DNA of 64,000 bases from Solirubrobacter ginsenosidimutans. Its GTDB lineage: Bacteria; Actinomycetota; Thermoleophilia; Solirubrobacterales; Solirubrobacteraceae. Location of the stretch: assembly GCF_027587205.1 (NCBI RefSeq), contig NZ_JAPDOD010000007.1:124001-188000 (forward strand). Reading direction: 5' to 3'. Shown in pieces: positions 1-8,389 of this stretch. Within the stretch, counting starts at the first letter, position 1; the number at the start of each line of letters is the position of its first letter. Under the pieces are notes generated by a model, which worked only from the letters and a program-made list of their open reading frames with translations, did not search any database and had not been told where the DNA came from. Made by a program: the position numbers and the translations under genes.

Positions 1-2
1 TC

Positions 3-377
3 GAGCATCACCAGCTCGGCGACCTGTTCCGCCACCGCGGCGAGACCGAGGTCCCGATCGTCTCCACGCGCCCCTGCTCGGACATCGGCGACACCCGCGT
101 GCAGCCCGACCTGCCGGAGGGCTTCCCGACCCTCCCCGGCGTGGCGTTCACCGGCAATGACGCGAAGTGGTCCACGCACGGCTACTTCAAGCGCAGCATC
201 CGCTCAGCCCACGACGACTACGTGCGCGCGCTCGAGGCCGCCGGGTATCGGGTCACGCACTCCGAGCTCGACCCATGGGATTCCGAGCTCGCCTTCACCG
301 GCAACGGCCACACGGGCGAGATCGACATCTTCCAGGAGTGCCGGTCACGGACGTGGATGCAGATCGCCGTCACCTGA
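3..377 (+). CDS. hypothetical protein, 5' end outside window
   Basis: The frame is open from the first bases of the window and ends at TGA 375-377, so this is the C-terminal 124 residues of a longer protein. An internal GTG at 99 could be used, but the coding frame clearly continues upstream of it. The visible part is hydrophilic, with no signal peptide or membrane segment. I do not recognise the family. The last 11 codons overlap the end of the convergent ltrA-like gene. Confidence 0.6.
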   Translation, partial: EHHQLGDLFRHRGETEVPIVSTRPCSDIGDTRVQPDLPEGFPTLPGVAFTGNDAKWSTHGYFKRSIRSAHDDYVRALEAAGYRVTHSELDPWDSELAFTGNGHTGEIDIFQECRSRTWMQIAVT

Positions 378-1544
378 GCGGGCCGCTGACGGCATCGCGG
401 CCGGTTCGCGTTCGCCGACCGTGTCCGGGATCGCCATCGCCACGAGCACGGCGGTCGCCGCGGCGATGCCGGCGATCAGCGTCAGCGGCGCGGTGGCGAT
501 CGCCAGGATCGCGAGCGCGGCCAGCGCCAGCGGCCGCGAGCGCGGGACATGTCCGCGCGCCGCACGCATGAACATGGCCTGGGCGAGCACGAAGAGCGCC
601 GGCCCGCCGAACGTCAGGACCGTGAAGCCGAGGGTCGCGTCATCGCCTGGATGGGCGATCGCCATCTCGTCGCCGACGGCGATCGCGATCAATGCGAGCA
701 CGATGAGCGTCAACGTCAGCGTGCCCCACCAGCCGATCGTGCCGGCCCGCTCGGTGGTCTCGGCGGCCTCGACCGCGATCGCTTCGGCGCGTTCGAAGTA
801 GCACCACCACAGCGCGACCGTCCCCGCGAAGCCGATCGCGAGGGCGAGCAGGCGCTCGAGGTCGAACGGCGCGGCGGTGAACGCGGAGCCCATCGTGAGC
901 ACGGTCTCGCCGAGCGCGATGATGAAGAACAGCCGGAAGCGCTCGATCAGGTGCTCGCTCGCGATCTCGGCGTTCGCGAGGTCGATGCGCCGGCCGCGAC
1001 CGGGAAGCCAGTGCACGGTCGACACGCCGGCGTATGTGATCGCGACCGCGAGCCCCCAGAGCACGAGGCGCGCGTCGCCTTCGGCGATCGCCCCGCCGAC
1101 CCACCACAGGCCCGCGAGCAGCTCCCAGACGAGGACGTTCACGAAGTGCTCCCCGAGCGCCCGCCCGCGGAGAGCGACGATCAGGAACGCCGAGCGCCCG
1201 ACCTGGATCAGCAGGTAGCCGACGACGAACAGCCACGCACGCTCCTCGAACGCGTCGCCGATCGCGACCGACATCAGCAGGCTCGCGAACATCAGTCCGA
1301 TCAGCAGCAGCCGCACCGCCAGCCGGTCCGGATCCAGCCAGTTCGCGCCCCATGCCGTCATGTACCACGCGTGGACGACGGCGAGCGCCAGGATCACCGT
1401 CTCGGCACCGGTCCGCAGATCGACGTGCTCGACCAGGTGGTGCGCGAGCTGCCCGATCGCGAAGACGTAGACGAGGTCGAAGAAGAGCTCCAGCGGAGCG
1501 ACGACGCGCTGTGCTCCGGGCGCTCGCGAGGCGGCGATCCGCAT
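345..1544 (-). CDS. low temperature requirement protein A (LtrA) family membrane protein
   Basis: A 399-residue polytopic membrane protein. The N-terminus carries the family signature PLELFFDLVYVFAIGQLAHH (about residues 17-36). A second conserved LtrA segment, ERFRLFFIIALGET, lies near the middle. Hydrophobic helices alternate with short charged loops along the whole length, consistent with about ten transmembrane segments. LtrA proteins are widespread in Actinobacteria; their biochemical role is unresolved beyond the original Listeria cold-growth phenotype. The gene stands alone and its 3' end overlaps the convergent upstream gene by 33 bp. Confidence 0.85.
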   Translation of the reverse strand: MRIAASRAPGAQRVVAPLELFFDLVYVFAIGQLAHHLVEHVDLRTGAETVILALAVVHAWYMTAWGANWLDPDRLAVRLLLIGLMFASLLMSVAIGDAFEERAWLFVVGYLLIQVGRSAFLIVALRGRALGEHFVNVLVWELLAGLWWVGGAIAEGDARLVLWGLAVAITYAGVSTVHWLPGRGRRIDLANAEIASEHLIERFRLFFIIALGETVLTMGSAFTAAPFDLERLLALAIGFAGTVALWWCYFERAEAIAVEAAETTERAGTIGWWGTLTLTLIVLALIAIAVGDEMAIAHPGDDATLGFTVLTFGGPALFVLAQAMFMRAARGHVPRSRPLALAALAILAIATAPLTLIAGIAAATAVLVAMAIPDTVGEREPAAMPSAARSGDGDLHPRP

Positions 1545-1767
1545 TCGGCGCGATCGTATTCAGCGGCCGCGTGTCACGCAATCCACCCGCCACGCTCATG
1601 GTCCCCTCAGTCGCCTCCGTACGGCCCGACGGTCGTCGCTTTCGGCTCGCCGAGCTTCCTACAGATATCTAGACGTACCGGTCCACATACGACGATAGGA
1701 TCAAAAAAGAGAGAGTCCGGTCGCAATCGGAGTGACCGAGCCTGGGTCAGATGGAGAGGGGGACCTG

Positions 1768-3723
1768 TTGTACGGAGGGAACCGCACGACACGACGCGTC
1801 AAGGCGCTCACCGGAGCCTGCTTGGCGGTCGGTGCAGTGGCGCTCGGGAGCGCCGGAGCGGCGCTCGCGCAGACACCGACGCCGACACCGACGCCGCTGC
1901 CCGATACCCACAACGTCCCGACCAACGCGGTCACGGATCACGTCACGTTCCAGGACAACGTCCGCGGCGTGAGCGGGTACGCGGGAGCGAACTTCATCGA
2001 CTACGGCGGCGACCTCGGCGACTTCATGTTCGCCGACGGGACCGGCGGCCTCGCGATCTGGTCGCTCAAGGACAAGGCACACCCCTCGTACGTGGCGCGC
2101 GTCACCGCGGCCCAGCTGCGCGTGGCCGGCGACACGCAGGATCGCTTCTACGAGGGCGAGAACATGACCGTCGACCCGAAGCGCAAGCTCGTGTTCCTCA
2201 GCCGTGACCCGCGCGGCTTCGGCGGGACGCTGACCACGGGCCAGACCGGCGTCTACATCATCGACGTCAAGGACCCGTACAACCCGAAGATCGTCACCTT
2301 CCACCCGGTTCCGGCCGGGCACACGAGCACCTGTATCAACGACTGCCAGTACCTCTGGTCGGTCGGCCCGTACGGCACGGGCACCCCGGGCAACAACCCG
2401 GACTGGTTCCCGCAGCCGGCGTACTCGCAGAAGCGCGGCGGCGTGCCGATCTGGGTCACCGACATCTCCGACCCGGCGCATCCGTACACGTACCCGACGC
2501 CACTGGACACCGCGCGTTTCGACGGCCAGACCGGCTACGTGCACAGCGTCGACGTCGACCGCAACGGCATCGCCTGGGCCTCCGGCGAGGGCGGCGTGCG
2601 CGGCTACTACACGGTCGGCACCCACTACGACCCGGTGAAGAAGGTCACCCGCGTCGCGACGGCGTATGACCCGATCCCCTACGCGGGCGGCACGACCCCG
2701 CTGGTCGCGACGGCGACGGACGACTTCTTCGGCTACTTCGACCACAACGCGCAGCACATCACCCAGAAGGTCGGCAACTACCCGGCGGGCGACCTGCTGT
2801 ACGTCACCAACGAGAACATCGTCGCCTGCTCGGTGGCAGGCGAGCTGAAGGTCGTCTCGCTCGCGGGCAGCTACGACGGCCAGGGCTGGAACTCGACGCC
2901 GCAGAACCCGTTCCGCCTGAACCTGGTCGGCCACTGGACGCCGTGGGGCAAGCCCGGCTCGGCGACGACCGGTAGCTGCTCCGCACACTGGTTCACGACC
3001 AACGGCAACATCGTCGCCCAGGCCTGGTACGGCCAGGGCACCCGGTTCCTCGACATGTCAGACCCGGCGAACCCGACGCAGGTCGGCTACTTCCGCGTCC
3101 CGTCCGGCACGACCGGCGTCACGAGTGGCTCCGCCTCGGCGTCGTACTGGCACAACGGCTACATCTACGTCGCGGACTACAACCGCGGCATCGACGTCCT
3201 GAAGTTCGACGGCACGGTCACGGGCACGCCTGACGGCATCTGCTGGGGCGGCTGCGACGGCGCGAAGGTCACCTACACCGGGACGGCGGACGGCACCGCC
3301 GGCGGCTCGGTGCCTGCGACGCTGAGCCTGACGCTGGGCGCACCGGGCAGCTTCGGGGCCTTCACCCCGGGCGTGGACAGGACGTACGACGCCACGACGA
3401 CCGCGAACGTGATCTCGACCGCGGGCGACGCGCTGCTGAGCGTGGCCGATCCGTCGGCGACCGCGACTGGGCACCTCGTCAACGGGACGTTCAGCCTGAC
3501 GGATCCGCTGACGGCGAGGGCGCGCAACGCGGCCAACACGGGGACGGCGTTCAACAACGTCGGCTCCTCGGCCAGCCCGCTGAACCTGCTGACGTGGAAC
3601 GGGCCGATCTCCAACGACGCCGTGTCGCTGGACTTCCGCCAGCACATCGGCTCGAGCGAGCCGCTGCGCACCGGCTCCTACAGCAAGACGCTGACGTTCA
3701 CGCTGTCGACGACGACGCCGTAG
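1768..3723 (+). CDS. secreted LVIVD/beta-propeller-like protein with shared C-terminal domain
   Basis: About 651 residues. I prefer the TTG at 1768 because a purine-rich ribosome site (GGAGAGGGGG, 1753-1762) sits 5 nt upstream; an in-frame GTG at 1732 lacks one. The N-terminus is a Sec signal peptide (RRVKALTGACLAVGAVALG..AALA-Q), followed by a short TPTPTP linker. The body repeats segments of the kind 'FADGTGGLAIWSLKDKAHPSYV' split by loops, as in LVIVD-repeat surface proteins, and probably folds as a beta-propeller. Residues from about 510 to the end form a roughly 140-aa domain that is also present at the C-terminus of the S9 peptidase at 44010-46895. Catalytic residues are not apparent. 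A strong hairpin follows the stop. Confidence 0.75.
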   Translation: MYGGNRTTRRVKALTGACLAVGAVALGSAGAALAQTPTPTPTPLPDTHNVPTNAVTDHVTFQDNVRGVSGYAGANFIDYGGDLGDFMFADGTGGLAIWSLKDKAHPSYVARVTAAQLRVAGDTQDRFYEGENMTVDPKRKLVFLSRDPRGFGGTLTTGQTGVYIIDVKDPYNPKIVTFHPVPAGHTSTCINDCQYLWSVGPYGTGTPGNNPDWFPQPAYSQKRGGVPIWVTDISDPAHPYTYPTPLDTARFDGQTGYVHSVDVDRNGIAWASGEGGVRGYYTVGTHYDPVKKVTRVATAYDPIPYAGGTTPLVATATDDFFGYFDHNAQHITQKVGNYPAGDLLYVTNENIVACSVAGELKVVSLAGSYDGQGWNSTPQNPFRLNLVGHWTPWGKPGSATTGSCSAHWFTTNGNIVAQAWYGQGTRFLDMSDPANPTQVGYFRVPSGTTGVTSGSASASYWHNGYIYVADYNRGIDVLKFDGTVTGTPDGICWGGCDGAKVTYTGTADGTAGGSVPATLSLTLGAPGSFGAFTPGVDRTYDATTTANVISTAGDALLSVADPSATATGHLVNGTFSLTDPLTARARNAANTGTAFNNVGSSASPLNLLTWNGPISNDAVSLDFRQHIGSSEPLRTGSYSKTLTFTLSTTTP

Positions 3724-3729
3724 TTCGCG

Positions 3730-3765
3730 ATCGCGGGGCGGCGCCACCCGGCGCCGCCCCGCGAT
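3730..3765 (+). terminator. intrinsic GC-rich hairpin terminator
   Basis: A perfect 16-bp inverted repeat (left arm ATCGCGGGGCGGCGCC, loop ACCC) starts 7 nt after the stop of the secreted protein. There is no T tract, as is usual for high-GC actinobacterial terminators. It separates that gene from the lipoprotein gene downstream. Confidence 0.8.
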
Positions 3766-3785
3766 GGCAAGATGGGAACGGATTC

Positions 3786-4514
3786 ATGGGCACATCAGCA
3801 TCGAGAACCGTGGCGGCGATCGTCGCCGCCACTGTCGCCCTCGCGGGCTGCGGGGGCGGCTCCGGCGAGGGCTCGTCAGGCTTTACGCAGGCCTCGATCA
3901 AGACCGGGTTCGTCAAGCCCGCGGACCTCGGCAAGGGCACGATCGCGTTCGAGGACACGGGCGTCGCGGGCCACATCATCTACACGCCCGAGGACAGCGT
4001 GCCGACGTGCCCGTACGTGCAGCGCGCCGACGACGCTCCGGTCGACGCGATGACCCCCGCCGTCGAGCTACAGGGCGGCAACTCGACGGGCCGCTTCATC
4101 GTCGGCCCGCAGAATCCGAAGAGCGACTCACCGCCGGTCGTCACGCAGGGTGCGGTGGTGTTCCACAACGCGCAGCTCGCCGAGGCCGGCATGAAGAAGG
4201 TCAACGCGACGGTGTCGAAGTGCCCGGCGTCGTGGACGATCCTCGGTGGGCCGCCCCAGATCATCGGCTCCTACACCGTCAACACCCGCCCGCTCGAGCT
4301 GCACGGATGGACGGGGTTCTCCCAGCAGCTCGCGCACACCGCGCCGCGTGATGTCAACCCCGACACCTACGACGACCTGGTGACCATCGTCCTGCACAAG
4401 GACAACGCGATCCTGTATGCGGGCTTCGCGCAGATCAAGAAGACCGGCGAGCGCGCGGACTCCGGCGCGAAGGCCGAGCAGATCATGAAGCAGGCGCTCG
4501 CCCGGCTCGACTGA
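3786..4514 (+). CDS. putative lipoprotein
   Basis: A 242-residue protein starting at ATG 3786, chosen because the N-terminus is then a lipoprotein signal: hydrophobic AAIVAATVALAGC with lipobox LAGC, followed by a Gly/Ser-rich tether. The mature part has Cys residues in TCPY and KCPASW that could pair. Its layout (short repeated beta-rich stretches, 'SYTVNTRPLELHGWTGFSQQ') resembles sensor-type lipoproteins of Actinobacteria, but I cannot name a family. The frame is open upstream into the previous gene, which is an artefact of GC-rich coding. The 3' end overlaps the convergent carbonic anhydrase gene by 32 bp. Confidence 0.75.
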   Translation: MGTSASRTVAAIVAATVALAGCGGGSGEGSSGFTQASIKTGFVKPADLGKGTIAFEDTGVAGHIIYTPEDSVPTCPYVQRADDAPVDAMTPAVELQGGNSTGRFIVGPQNPKSDSPPVVTQGAVVFHNAQLAEAGMKKVNATVSKCPASWTILGGPPQIIGSYTVNTRPLELHGWTGFSQQLAHTAPRDVNPDTYDDLVTIVLHKDNAILYAGFAQIKKTGERADSGAKAEQIMKQALARLD

Positions 4515-5025
4515 GTACGGGGACGACGGTGTCCACCAGGCCGGTGAGAACGTCGTAGACGTGCCCGGACACCGCGATGCGGGGCGAGATCGCGGGTGCG
4601 GAGCGGAGGCGCTCGACGTCGCGGGTGACGGTCGCCTCGGGGTCGACCACGGCGTACTCGCGCAACGACGGTTCATCCGCGCCGATCCGCTGGGCGTAGC
4701 GGTGGCGGAACGTGTCGTCGGCGAGCGCCCCGGCTCCGCACTGGTTGTGGTGGATGACGGCGACCTCGAACAGCGGGCCGTCGGGGAGAAAGCTCTCGGC
4801 GAGCTGGCCGATGAAGGCGACGTCGTCGATCACCTGGTCGGTGACGCGGCCGCCGACGTTGCGGACGACCATCGCGTCGCTGAGATCGAGACCGAGGAAG
4901 TGCGCGGGGTCGACGCGCGGGTCGAGGCACGTGATCACGAACAGGCGCAGCGTGGGGAAGACGACGGCGCCTTCGTGACCGCCGGCGGCGGCGAAGGCGC
5001 GGTTGCGCGTCAAAGGCGTTTGCAT
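4483..5025 (-). CDS. beta-class carbonic anhydrase
   Basis: A 180-residue protein beginning MQTPLTRNRAF at ATG 5025. It has the beta-carbonic anhydrase zinc site: a first Cys in ITCLDPRVDP, which includes the catalytic Asp-Arg dyad (C-x-D-x-R), and the second ligands His and Cys in HHNQCGAG. It should interconvert CO2 and bicarbonate in the cytoplasm. The length fits the short single-domain form. It is transcribed divergently from an HxlR regulator 81 bp away, with a small inverted repeat next to its start, so the regulator may control it. No Shine-Dalgarno is visible before the ATG, so the transcript may be leaderless. Confidence 0.88.
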   Translation of the reverse strand: MQTPLTRNRAFAAAGGHEGAVVFPTLRLFVITCLDPRVDPAHFLGLDLSDAMVVRNVGGRVTDQVIDDVAFIGQLAESFLPDGPLFEVAVIHHNQCGAGALADDTFRHRYAQRIGADEPSLREYAVVDPEATVTRDVERLRSAPAISPRIAVSGHVYDVLTGLVDTVVPVLSRAGRAPAS

Positions 5026-5034
5026 GGAGGAGTT

Positions 5035-5049
5035 TCTAAACGTCTTAGA
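5035..5049. promoter_or_regulatory. candidate HxlR operator in divergent promoter region
   Basis: TCTAA-ACGTC-TTAGA is a 5-bp inverted repeat with a 5-bp spacer in the AT-richer gap between the divergent carbonic anhydrase and HxlR genes. It lies 10 bp upstream of the carbonic anhydrase start, a position suited to repression. The arms are short, so this is tentative. Confidence 0.35.
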
Positions 5050-5106
5050 CAAGAAAATCAAGTGACTGAACGTGAATCTCAAGTCGCTGCTAGAGTTGTT
5101 GCGGCG

Positions 5107-5733
5107 ATGAGGTCCTATGGCGAGTACTGCGCGATCGCGAAATCGCTCGACGTGGTCGGCGACCGGTGGACCCTGCTGATCGTCCGCGAGCTCGCGCTGC
5201 GAGGGCCGTCCCGCTACACCGATCTGCGCGGCGGACTCCCCGGGATCGCGACCAACCTGCTCGCCGACCGTCTGCGCGAGTTGGAGCACGCCGGCGTGAT
5301 CACACGCGAGGACGCGCCCCCGCCGATCGCGACCACCCTCTATCGCCTCACTCCACGCGGAGAGGATCTCCGCCCGTTGCTCGACGAGCTCTTCCGCTGG
5401 GGGCTGCCCCTGATGACCGAGCAGAACCCCGAGGACGCCGTCCGCAGCCACTGGCTGGCGGGCGCGATCGGACTGATGCTGACCGACCGCACGCCCGACG
5501 CGCCGCCGGTCACCGTCGAGCTGCGAACCGGCGATCAGCCGATCGTGATCGAGACACGCGACGGCACGATCCACACCCGGCTCGGGCCCGCCGAGAGCGC
5601 GGACGCGACCCTCACGGGACCCCCCAAGCCGATCCTCGGGCTCCTCCTCGGGTTGCTCGGACCGGCCGACGCGAAAGCCGGTGGAGTCGACTTCGGAGGC
5701 GACACCACCATCATCGAACGGATCACCGCATGA
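5107..5733 (+). CDS. HxlR-family transcriptional regulator with C-terminal SCP2-like domain
   Basis: A 208-residue protein. Residues 1-100 are an HxlR winged helix (YCAIAKSLDVVGDRWTLLIVRELALRGPSRYTDLRGGLPGIATNLLADRLRELE, quoted here in parts: core GDRWTLLIVREL and LADRLRELEHAGVI). Residues from about 120 onward form a SCP2-like sterol-carrier fold, ending in PKPILGLLLGLL and a short beta tail. This two-domain layout is common in actinobacterial HxlR proteins, and the SCP2 part may bind a hydrophobic ligand. A TAGAGT -10-like hexamer lies at 5091-5096, close to the ATG. The stop overlaps the start of the next gene (ATGA), so the two are co-translated. Confidence 0.85.
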   Translation: MRSYGEYCAIAKSLDVVGDRWTLLIVRELALRGPSRYTDLRGGLPGIATNLLADRLRELEHAGVITREDAPPPIATTLYRLTPRGEDLRPLLDELFRWGLPLMTEQNPEDAVRSHWLAGAIGLMLTDRTPDAPPVTVELRTGDQPIVIETRDGTIHTRLGPAESADATLTGPPKPILGLLLGLLGPADAKAGGVDFGGDTTIIERITA

Positions 5734-6623
5734 GCAAGATCGCTTCGCCGCGGGCCATCGTCGTGGCCCTCTTCGCGCTGCTCGTCCTCGCGCCGGCGGC
5801 CAGGGCCGCCACGGCGTCGACCGACAGCCCGCGCGATCCCGGCCTCCCCGCGTCGCAGGACTTCAGCCACATCGATTCCACGATCGACCCGGTCACCGGC
5901 ACCTGGTCGGTCGCGTACACGTTCTACGGGCCGCCGAGCGCGGACGCCTGGGGGAACCTCGGCGCGCGGCTCTTCGTCGGCGCGTCGCAGTGCGCGGACT
6001 TTCAGGCGTCCATCGCCGGGTTCCAGCAAGCGCCGACGCTTCCCGGCGACAACGACGCCTCCGGCTCGGTGACGCCTCCGCCGGATCGCGTCCTGCGCGC
6101 GGCGCAGAGCGTGACCAAGACGGTCGCGGGCAACACGATCACGCTGACGATGGTCGACACGAGCCTGATCGGCGCCGCGCCGACCTGCGTGGACGGCCAG
6201 ATCTCGCACAAGCGGTTCCTCGACGAGTTCGGCCCGCTCCCGTTCCCGGATGCCCCGCCGGTGCAGCCGGTTCCGCCCGAGCCCGGGACGCCCGCACCGC
6301 CTCCGCCGCCGCCGAAGCTCGCGGTCGCCGCCAAGTCCACGCACCTGACGGCCACCGGCAAGGGCGTCGTGAAGGTGAGTCTGAAGCCCTTCAACCAAGA
6401 CGCGGCCGGTGCGGTCACGCTCCGCGCAGGCGGCAAGGCGATCGCGCGGGCGAGCTATCGCGCGAAGGCGGGAAAGGCGGTGACCGTCTCGCTCAAGCTC
6501 GCCGCCAGGTCACTGCGCTCGCTCAAGCGGCATCGCTCGCTGTCCGTGACCCTCACCGCGACCGCGCAGGCGGGGACGCAGGTGGTCACGAAGGCCGTCC
6601 GCGCGCGAGTGCGAGTGTCTTAG
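5730..6623 (+). CDS. secreted protein with proline-rich linker and Ig-like tail
   Basis: 297 residues. The N-terminus is a Sec signal peptide ending APAARA-A. A globular N-terminal region of about 150 residues has a few Cys residues (ASQCADF, APTCVDG). It is followed by a Pro-rich linker (PPVQPVPPEPGTPAPPPPPP) and a C-terminal basic beta-rich domain that looks like the Ig-like tails of Solirubrobacterales exoproteins. Function unknown. Its ATG overlaps the HxlR stop by 4 bp, so it is expressed with that regulator. Its stop overlaps the stop of the convergent dehydratase gene. Confidence 0.7.
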   Translation: MSKIASPRAIVVALFALLVLAPAARAATASTDSPRDPGLPASQDFSHIDSTIDPVTGTWSVAYTFYGPPSADAWGNLGARLFVGASQCADFQASIAGFQQAPTLPGDNDASGSVTPPPDRVLRAAQSVTKTVAGNTITLTMVDTSLIGAAPTCVDGQISHKRFLDEFGPLPFPDAPPVQPVPPEPGTPAPPPPPPKLAVAAKSTHLTATGKGVVKVSLKPFNQDAAGAVTLRAGGKAIARASYRAKAGKAVTVSLKLAARSLRSLKRHRSLSVTLTATAQAGTQVVTKAVRARVRVS

Positions 6624-7537
6624 AGATCGGACGGATCGGTGTTCGCGCCGCACAGCAGGATCGCGACGCGTTCGCCGCGCTCGGGCGTGTAAGCGCCGCT
6701 GGTCAGCGCCGCGAACGCCGCCGCGGCGCCGTGCTCGACCACGATCCGGTGCTCGTCCCACAGGCGCCGCCGGGCGTCGATCAGGTCGTCGTCGGAGACG
6801 AGCACCGACTGGACGCCGGTTCGCGTGGCGACGGCGTAGGCGATCTCGCCGATCCGCCGTGCGCCGAGCGAATCGGCGGCGACCCCGGACACACCGATGT
6901 CCACCGGGCGGCCGCTGCGCAGCGCGGTGTGCAGCGTCGGGCACCTGACGGGCTCGACCGCGACGACCTTCGCGACCCCCTCCGCGGCGGCGGCGACGCC
7001 CGCCATCAGCCCGCCGCCCCCGACGGCGACGGCGATCGTGTCGACCTCGACCTGTTCGAGCAACTCCGCTCCGCCTACGCCCGCCCCGGCGGCGACCTCG
7101 GGCTGGTCGTACGCGTGGACGTAGACCGCGCCGGCCGCCGCGGCGTGACCGACGGCGGCCTCGAACGCCTCGGCGTACTCGTTGCCGGCCTGGACGACGG
7201 TCGCTCCGTAGGCGCGCAGCCGCGCGACCTTGACCGCCGGCGCCGTGGTCGGGACGAACACCGTCGCCGGCACTCCCACCGCCGCCGCGGCATACGCATT
7301 CGCCAGCCCCGCGTTCCCACCGGAGGCGACCACGATCCCGACCCGCGGGTCGAGCTCGCCCGACTCCTGTGCTGACAGCACGCGGTTGAAGGCCCCGCGC
7401 GCCTTGAACGTTCCGGTGTGCTGAAGCAGCTCGAGCTTGAACCAGGTCGCCCCCGCATCGACCTCCACGACCGGCGTGACCCGCACCCGCCCGGAAATCC
7501 GCGCGGCGGCGGCGTCGACGTCGGCGCGCGTGATCAC
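6620..7537 (-). CDS. threonine/serine dehydratase-like PLP enzyme
   Basis: 305 residues from GTG 7537, the start that removes a non-homologous leader. It has the fold-type II PLP features of threonine ammonia-lyases: catalytic Lys in HTGTFKARGAFN, the phosphate-binding and substrate loop SGGNAG, and the glycine-rich cofactor phosphate cup VGGGGLMAG. It is shorter than biosynthetic IlvA and lacks the C-terminal ACT regulatory domain, so it resembles catabolic or serine/threonine dehydratases. Expected reaction: deamination of L-Thr or L-Ser to the 2-oxo acid. It is transcribed divergently from a lipoprotein gene; a 12-bp palindrome lies between them. Confidence 0.82.
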   Translation of the reverse strand: MITRADVDAAAARISGRVRVTPVVEVDAGATWFKLELLQHTGTFKARGAFNRVLSAQESGELDPRVGIVVASGGNAGLANAYAAAAVGVPATVFVPTTAPAVKVARLRAYGATVVQAGNEYAEAFEAAVGHAAAAGAVYVHAYDQPEVAAGAGVGGAELLEQVEVDTIAVAVGGGGLMAGVAAAAEGVAKVVAVEPVRCPTLHTALRSGRPVDIGVSGVAADSLGARRIGEIAYAVATRTGVQSVLVSDDDLIDARRRLWDEHRIVVEHGAAAAFAALTSGAYTPERGERVAILLCGANTDPSDL

Positions 7538-7574
7538 CCGCCGATCATCGCACGTGGCGCGGTGGCTCCCGGCT

Positions 7575-7586
7575 CCACCTAGGTGG
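7575..7586. promoter_or_regulatory. perfect 12-bp palindrome in divergent intergenic region
   Basis: CCACCTAGGTGG is a perfect dyad between the divergent dehydratase-like gene (start 7537) and the lipoprotein gene (start 7625). It lies just upstream of the -35 of the latter, consistent with an operator. No regulator gene is adjacent. Confidence 0.35.
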
Positions 7587-7588
7587 GG

Positions 7589-7617
7589 TTGGCGGGCTCG
7601 CGGGCGAGGCCTAGCTT
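7589..7617 (+). promoter_or_regulatory. sigma-70 type promoter, leaderless transcript
   Basis: TTGGCG (7589-7594), a 17-bp spacer and TAGCTT (7612-7617) lie 7 nt before the ATG at 7625. The predicted transcription start is therefore at or next to the start codon, giving a leaderless mRNA. Confidence 0.5.
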
Positions 7618-7624
7618 CAGCCGC

Positions 7625-8374
7625 ATGCTTCGTGTATTGGCGGCCTGCGCGATCGCCGTGACGTTCGCGGCGTGCGCGGCAGAGGTGCCGCCGAAGGCCC
7701 CACCACGGACCGCCGCTCCGCTCGCCGGCTCGCTGCGGTTCGTCACGCCGCCGCTCGTGCTCTACGACGCCGAGCAGCAGACGCTCGACGTCTGGGTGCG
7801 ACTCAATCGCCCGCTCAAGCACAACGTCGGGTACTCGGCCGAGTTCGCGAACTACGGCGCGTCGCTCGAGGCCGCCGGCGGCAGGCATGACATTCCTGGC
7901 ATGCAGTACTGGCCCCTGCGTCCGACGTGTTACTCCGAGGACCTCTGGCTCGCCGAGTCGTCGCCCCAGCTGACTGACGGGCAGCCGATCGAGGTGTCGC
8001 TCGAGCTCAGCGACACGCAGCGCGTCACGGGGACCGGGACCGTCAGGGTGTCCGCCGACCCGGCCCCGCACGTCGAAGCGCAACTCGGCTGCCCGCGCGC
8101 ACGGCACACCCGCGAGTGCCACAGCAGGGTCGACGGCGAGCACCTCACGATCGGCGTCGAGACCGCCGCACACACCTCATGCAAGGTCGCGCGGGAGGTG
8201 ATGGAGCGCGTCGGCCGCTGGGCCGACTCGGGCGCCTGCTACGAGCACCTGTGCGCGAGCGCGCACCGATCGAACCGCGGGTTCCGCTGCGAGGCCGCGC
8301 TCAACGGCGAAGCCTCGTGGGACATCGTCTGTCGCAAGGGGCGCGCTGAGGTGCGCGGCTCCACCGCCGAATGA
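7625..8374 (+). CDS. putative lipoprotein, cysteine-rich
   Basis: 249 residues from ATG 7625. The N-terminus MLRVLAACAIAVTFAACAAE is hydrophobic and ends in a lipobox-like FAAC, so it is probably a lipoprotein; an upstream in-frame ATG at 7583 would bury this signal. The mature part contains about ten Cys residues (for example CYSEDLW, LGCPRARHTRECHSR, CYEHLCASAH, RCEAALN, IVCRKG), suggesting a disulfide-stabilised extracellular domain. No enzymatic motif is recognised. It is monocistronic and converges on the TetR gene. Confidence 0.7.
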   Translation: MLRVLAACAIAVTFAACAAEVPPKAPPRTAAPLAGSLRFVTPPLVLYDAEQQTLDVWVRLNRPLKHNVGYSAEFANYGASLEAAGGRHDIPGMQYWPLRPTCYSEDLWLAESSPQLTDGQPIEVSLELSDTQRVTGTGTVRVSADPAPHVEAQLGCPRARHTRECHSRVDGEHLTIGVETAAHTSCKVAREVMERVGRWADSGACYEHLCASAHRSNRGFRCEAALNGEASWDIVCRKGRAEVRGSTAE

Positions 8375-8389
8375 GTCGCCACCCGCGGG

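Noticed and set aside
3..377. A complete small gene starting at GTG 99
   Set aside because: The reading frame with the same codon bias continues to the window edge, so the gene is truncated rather than small.
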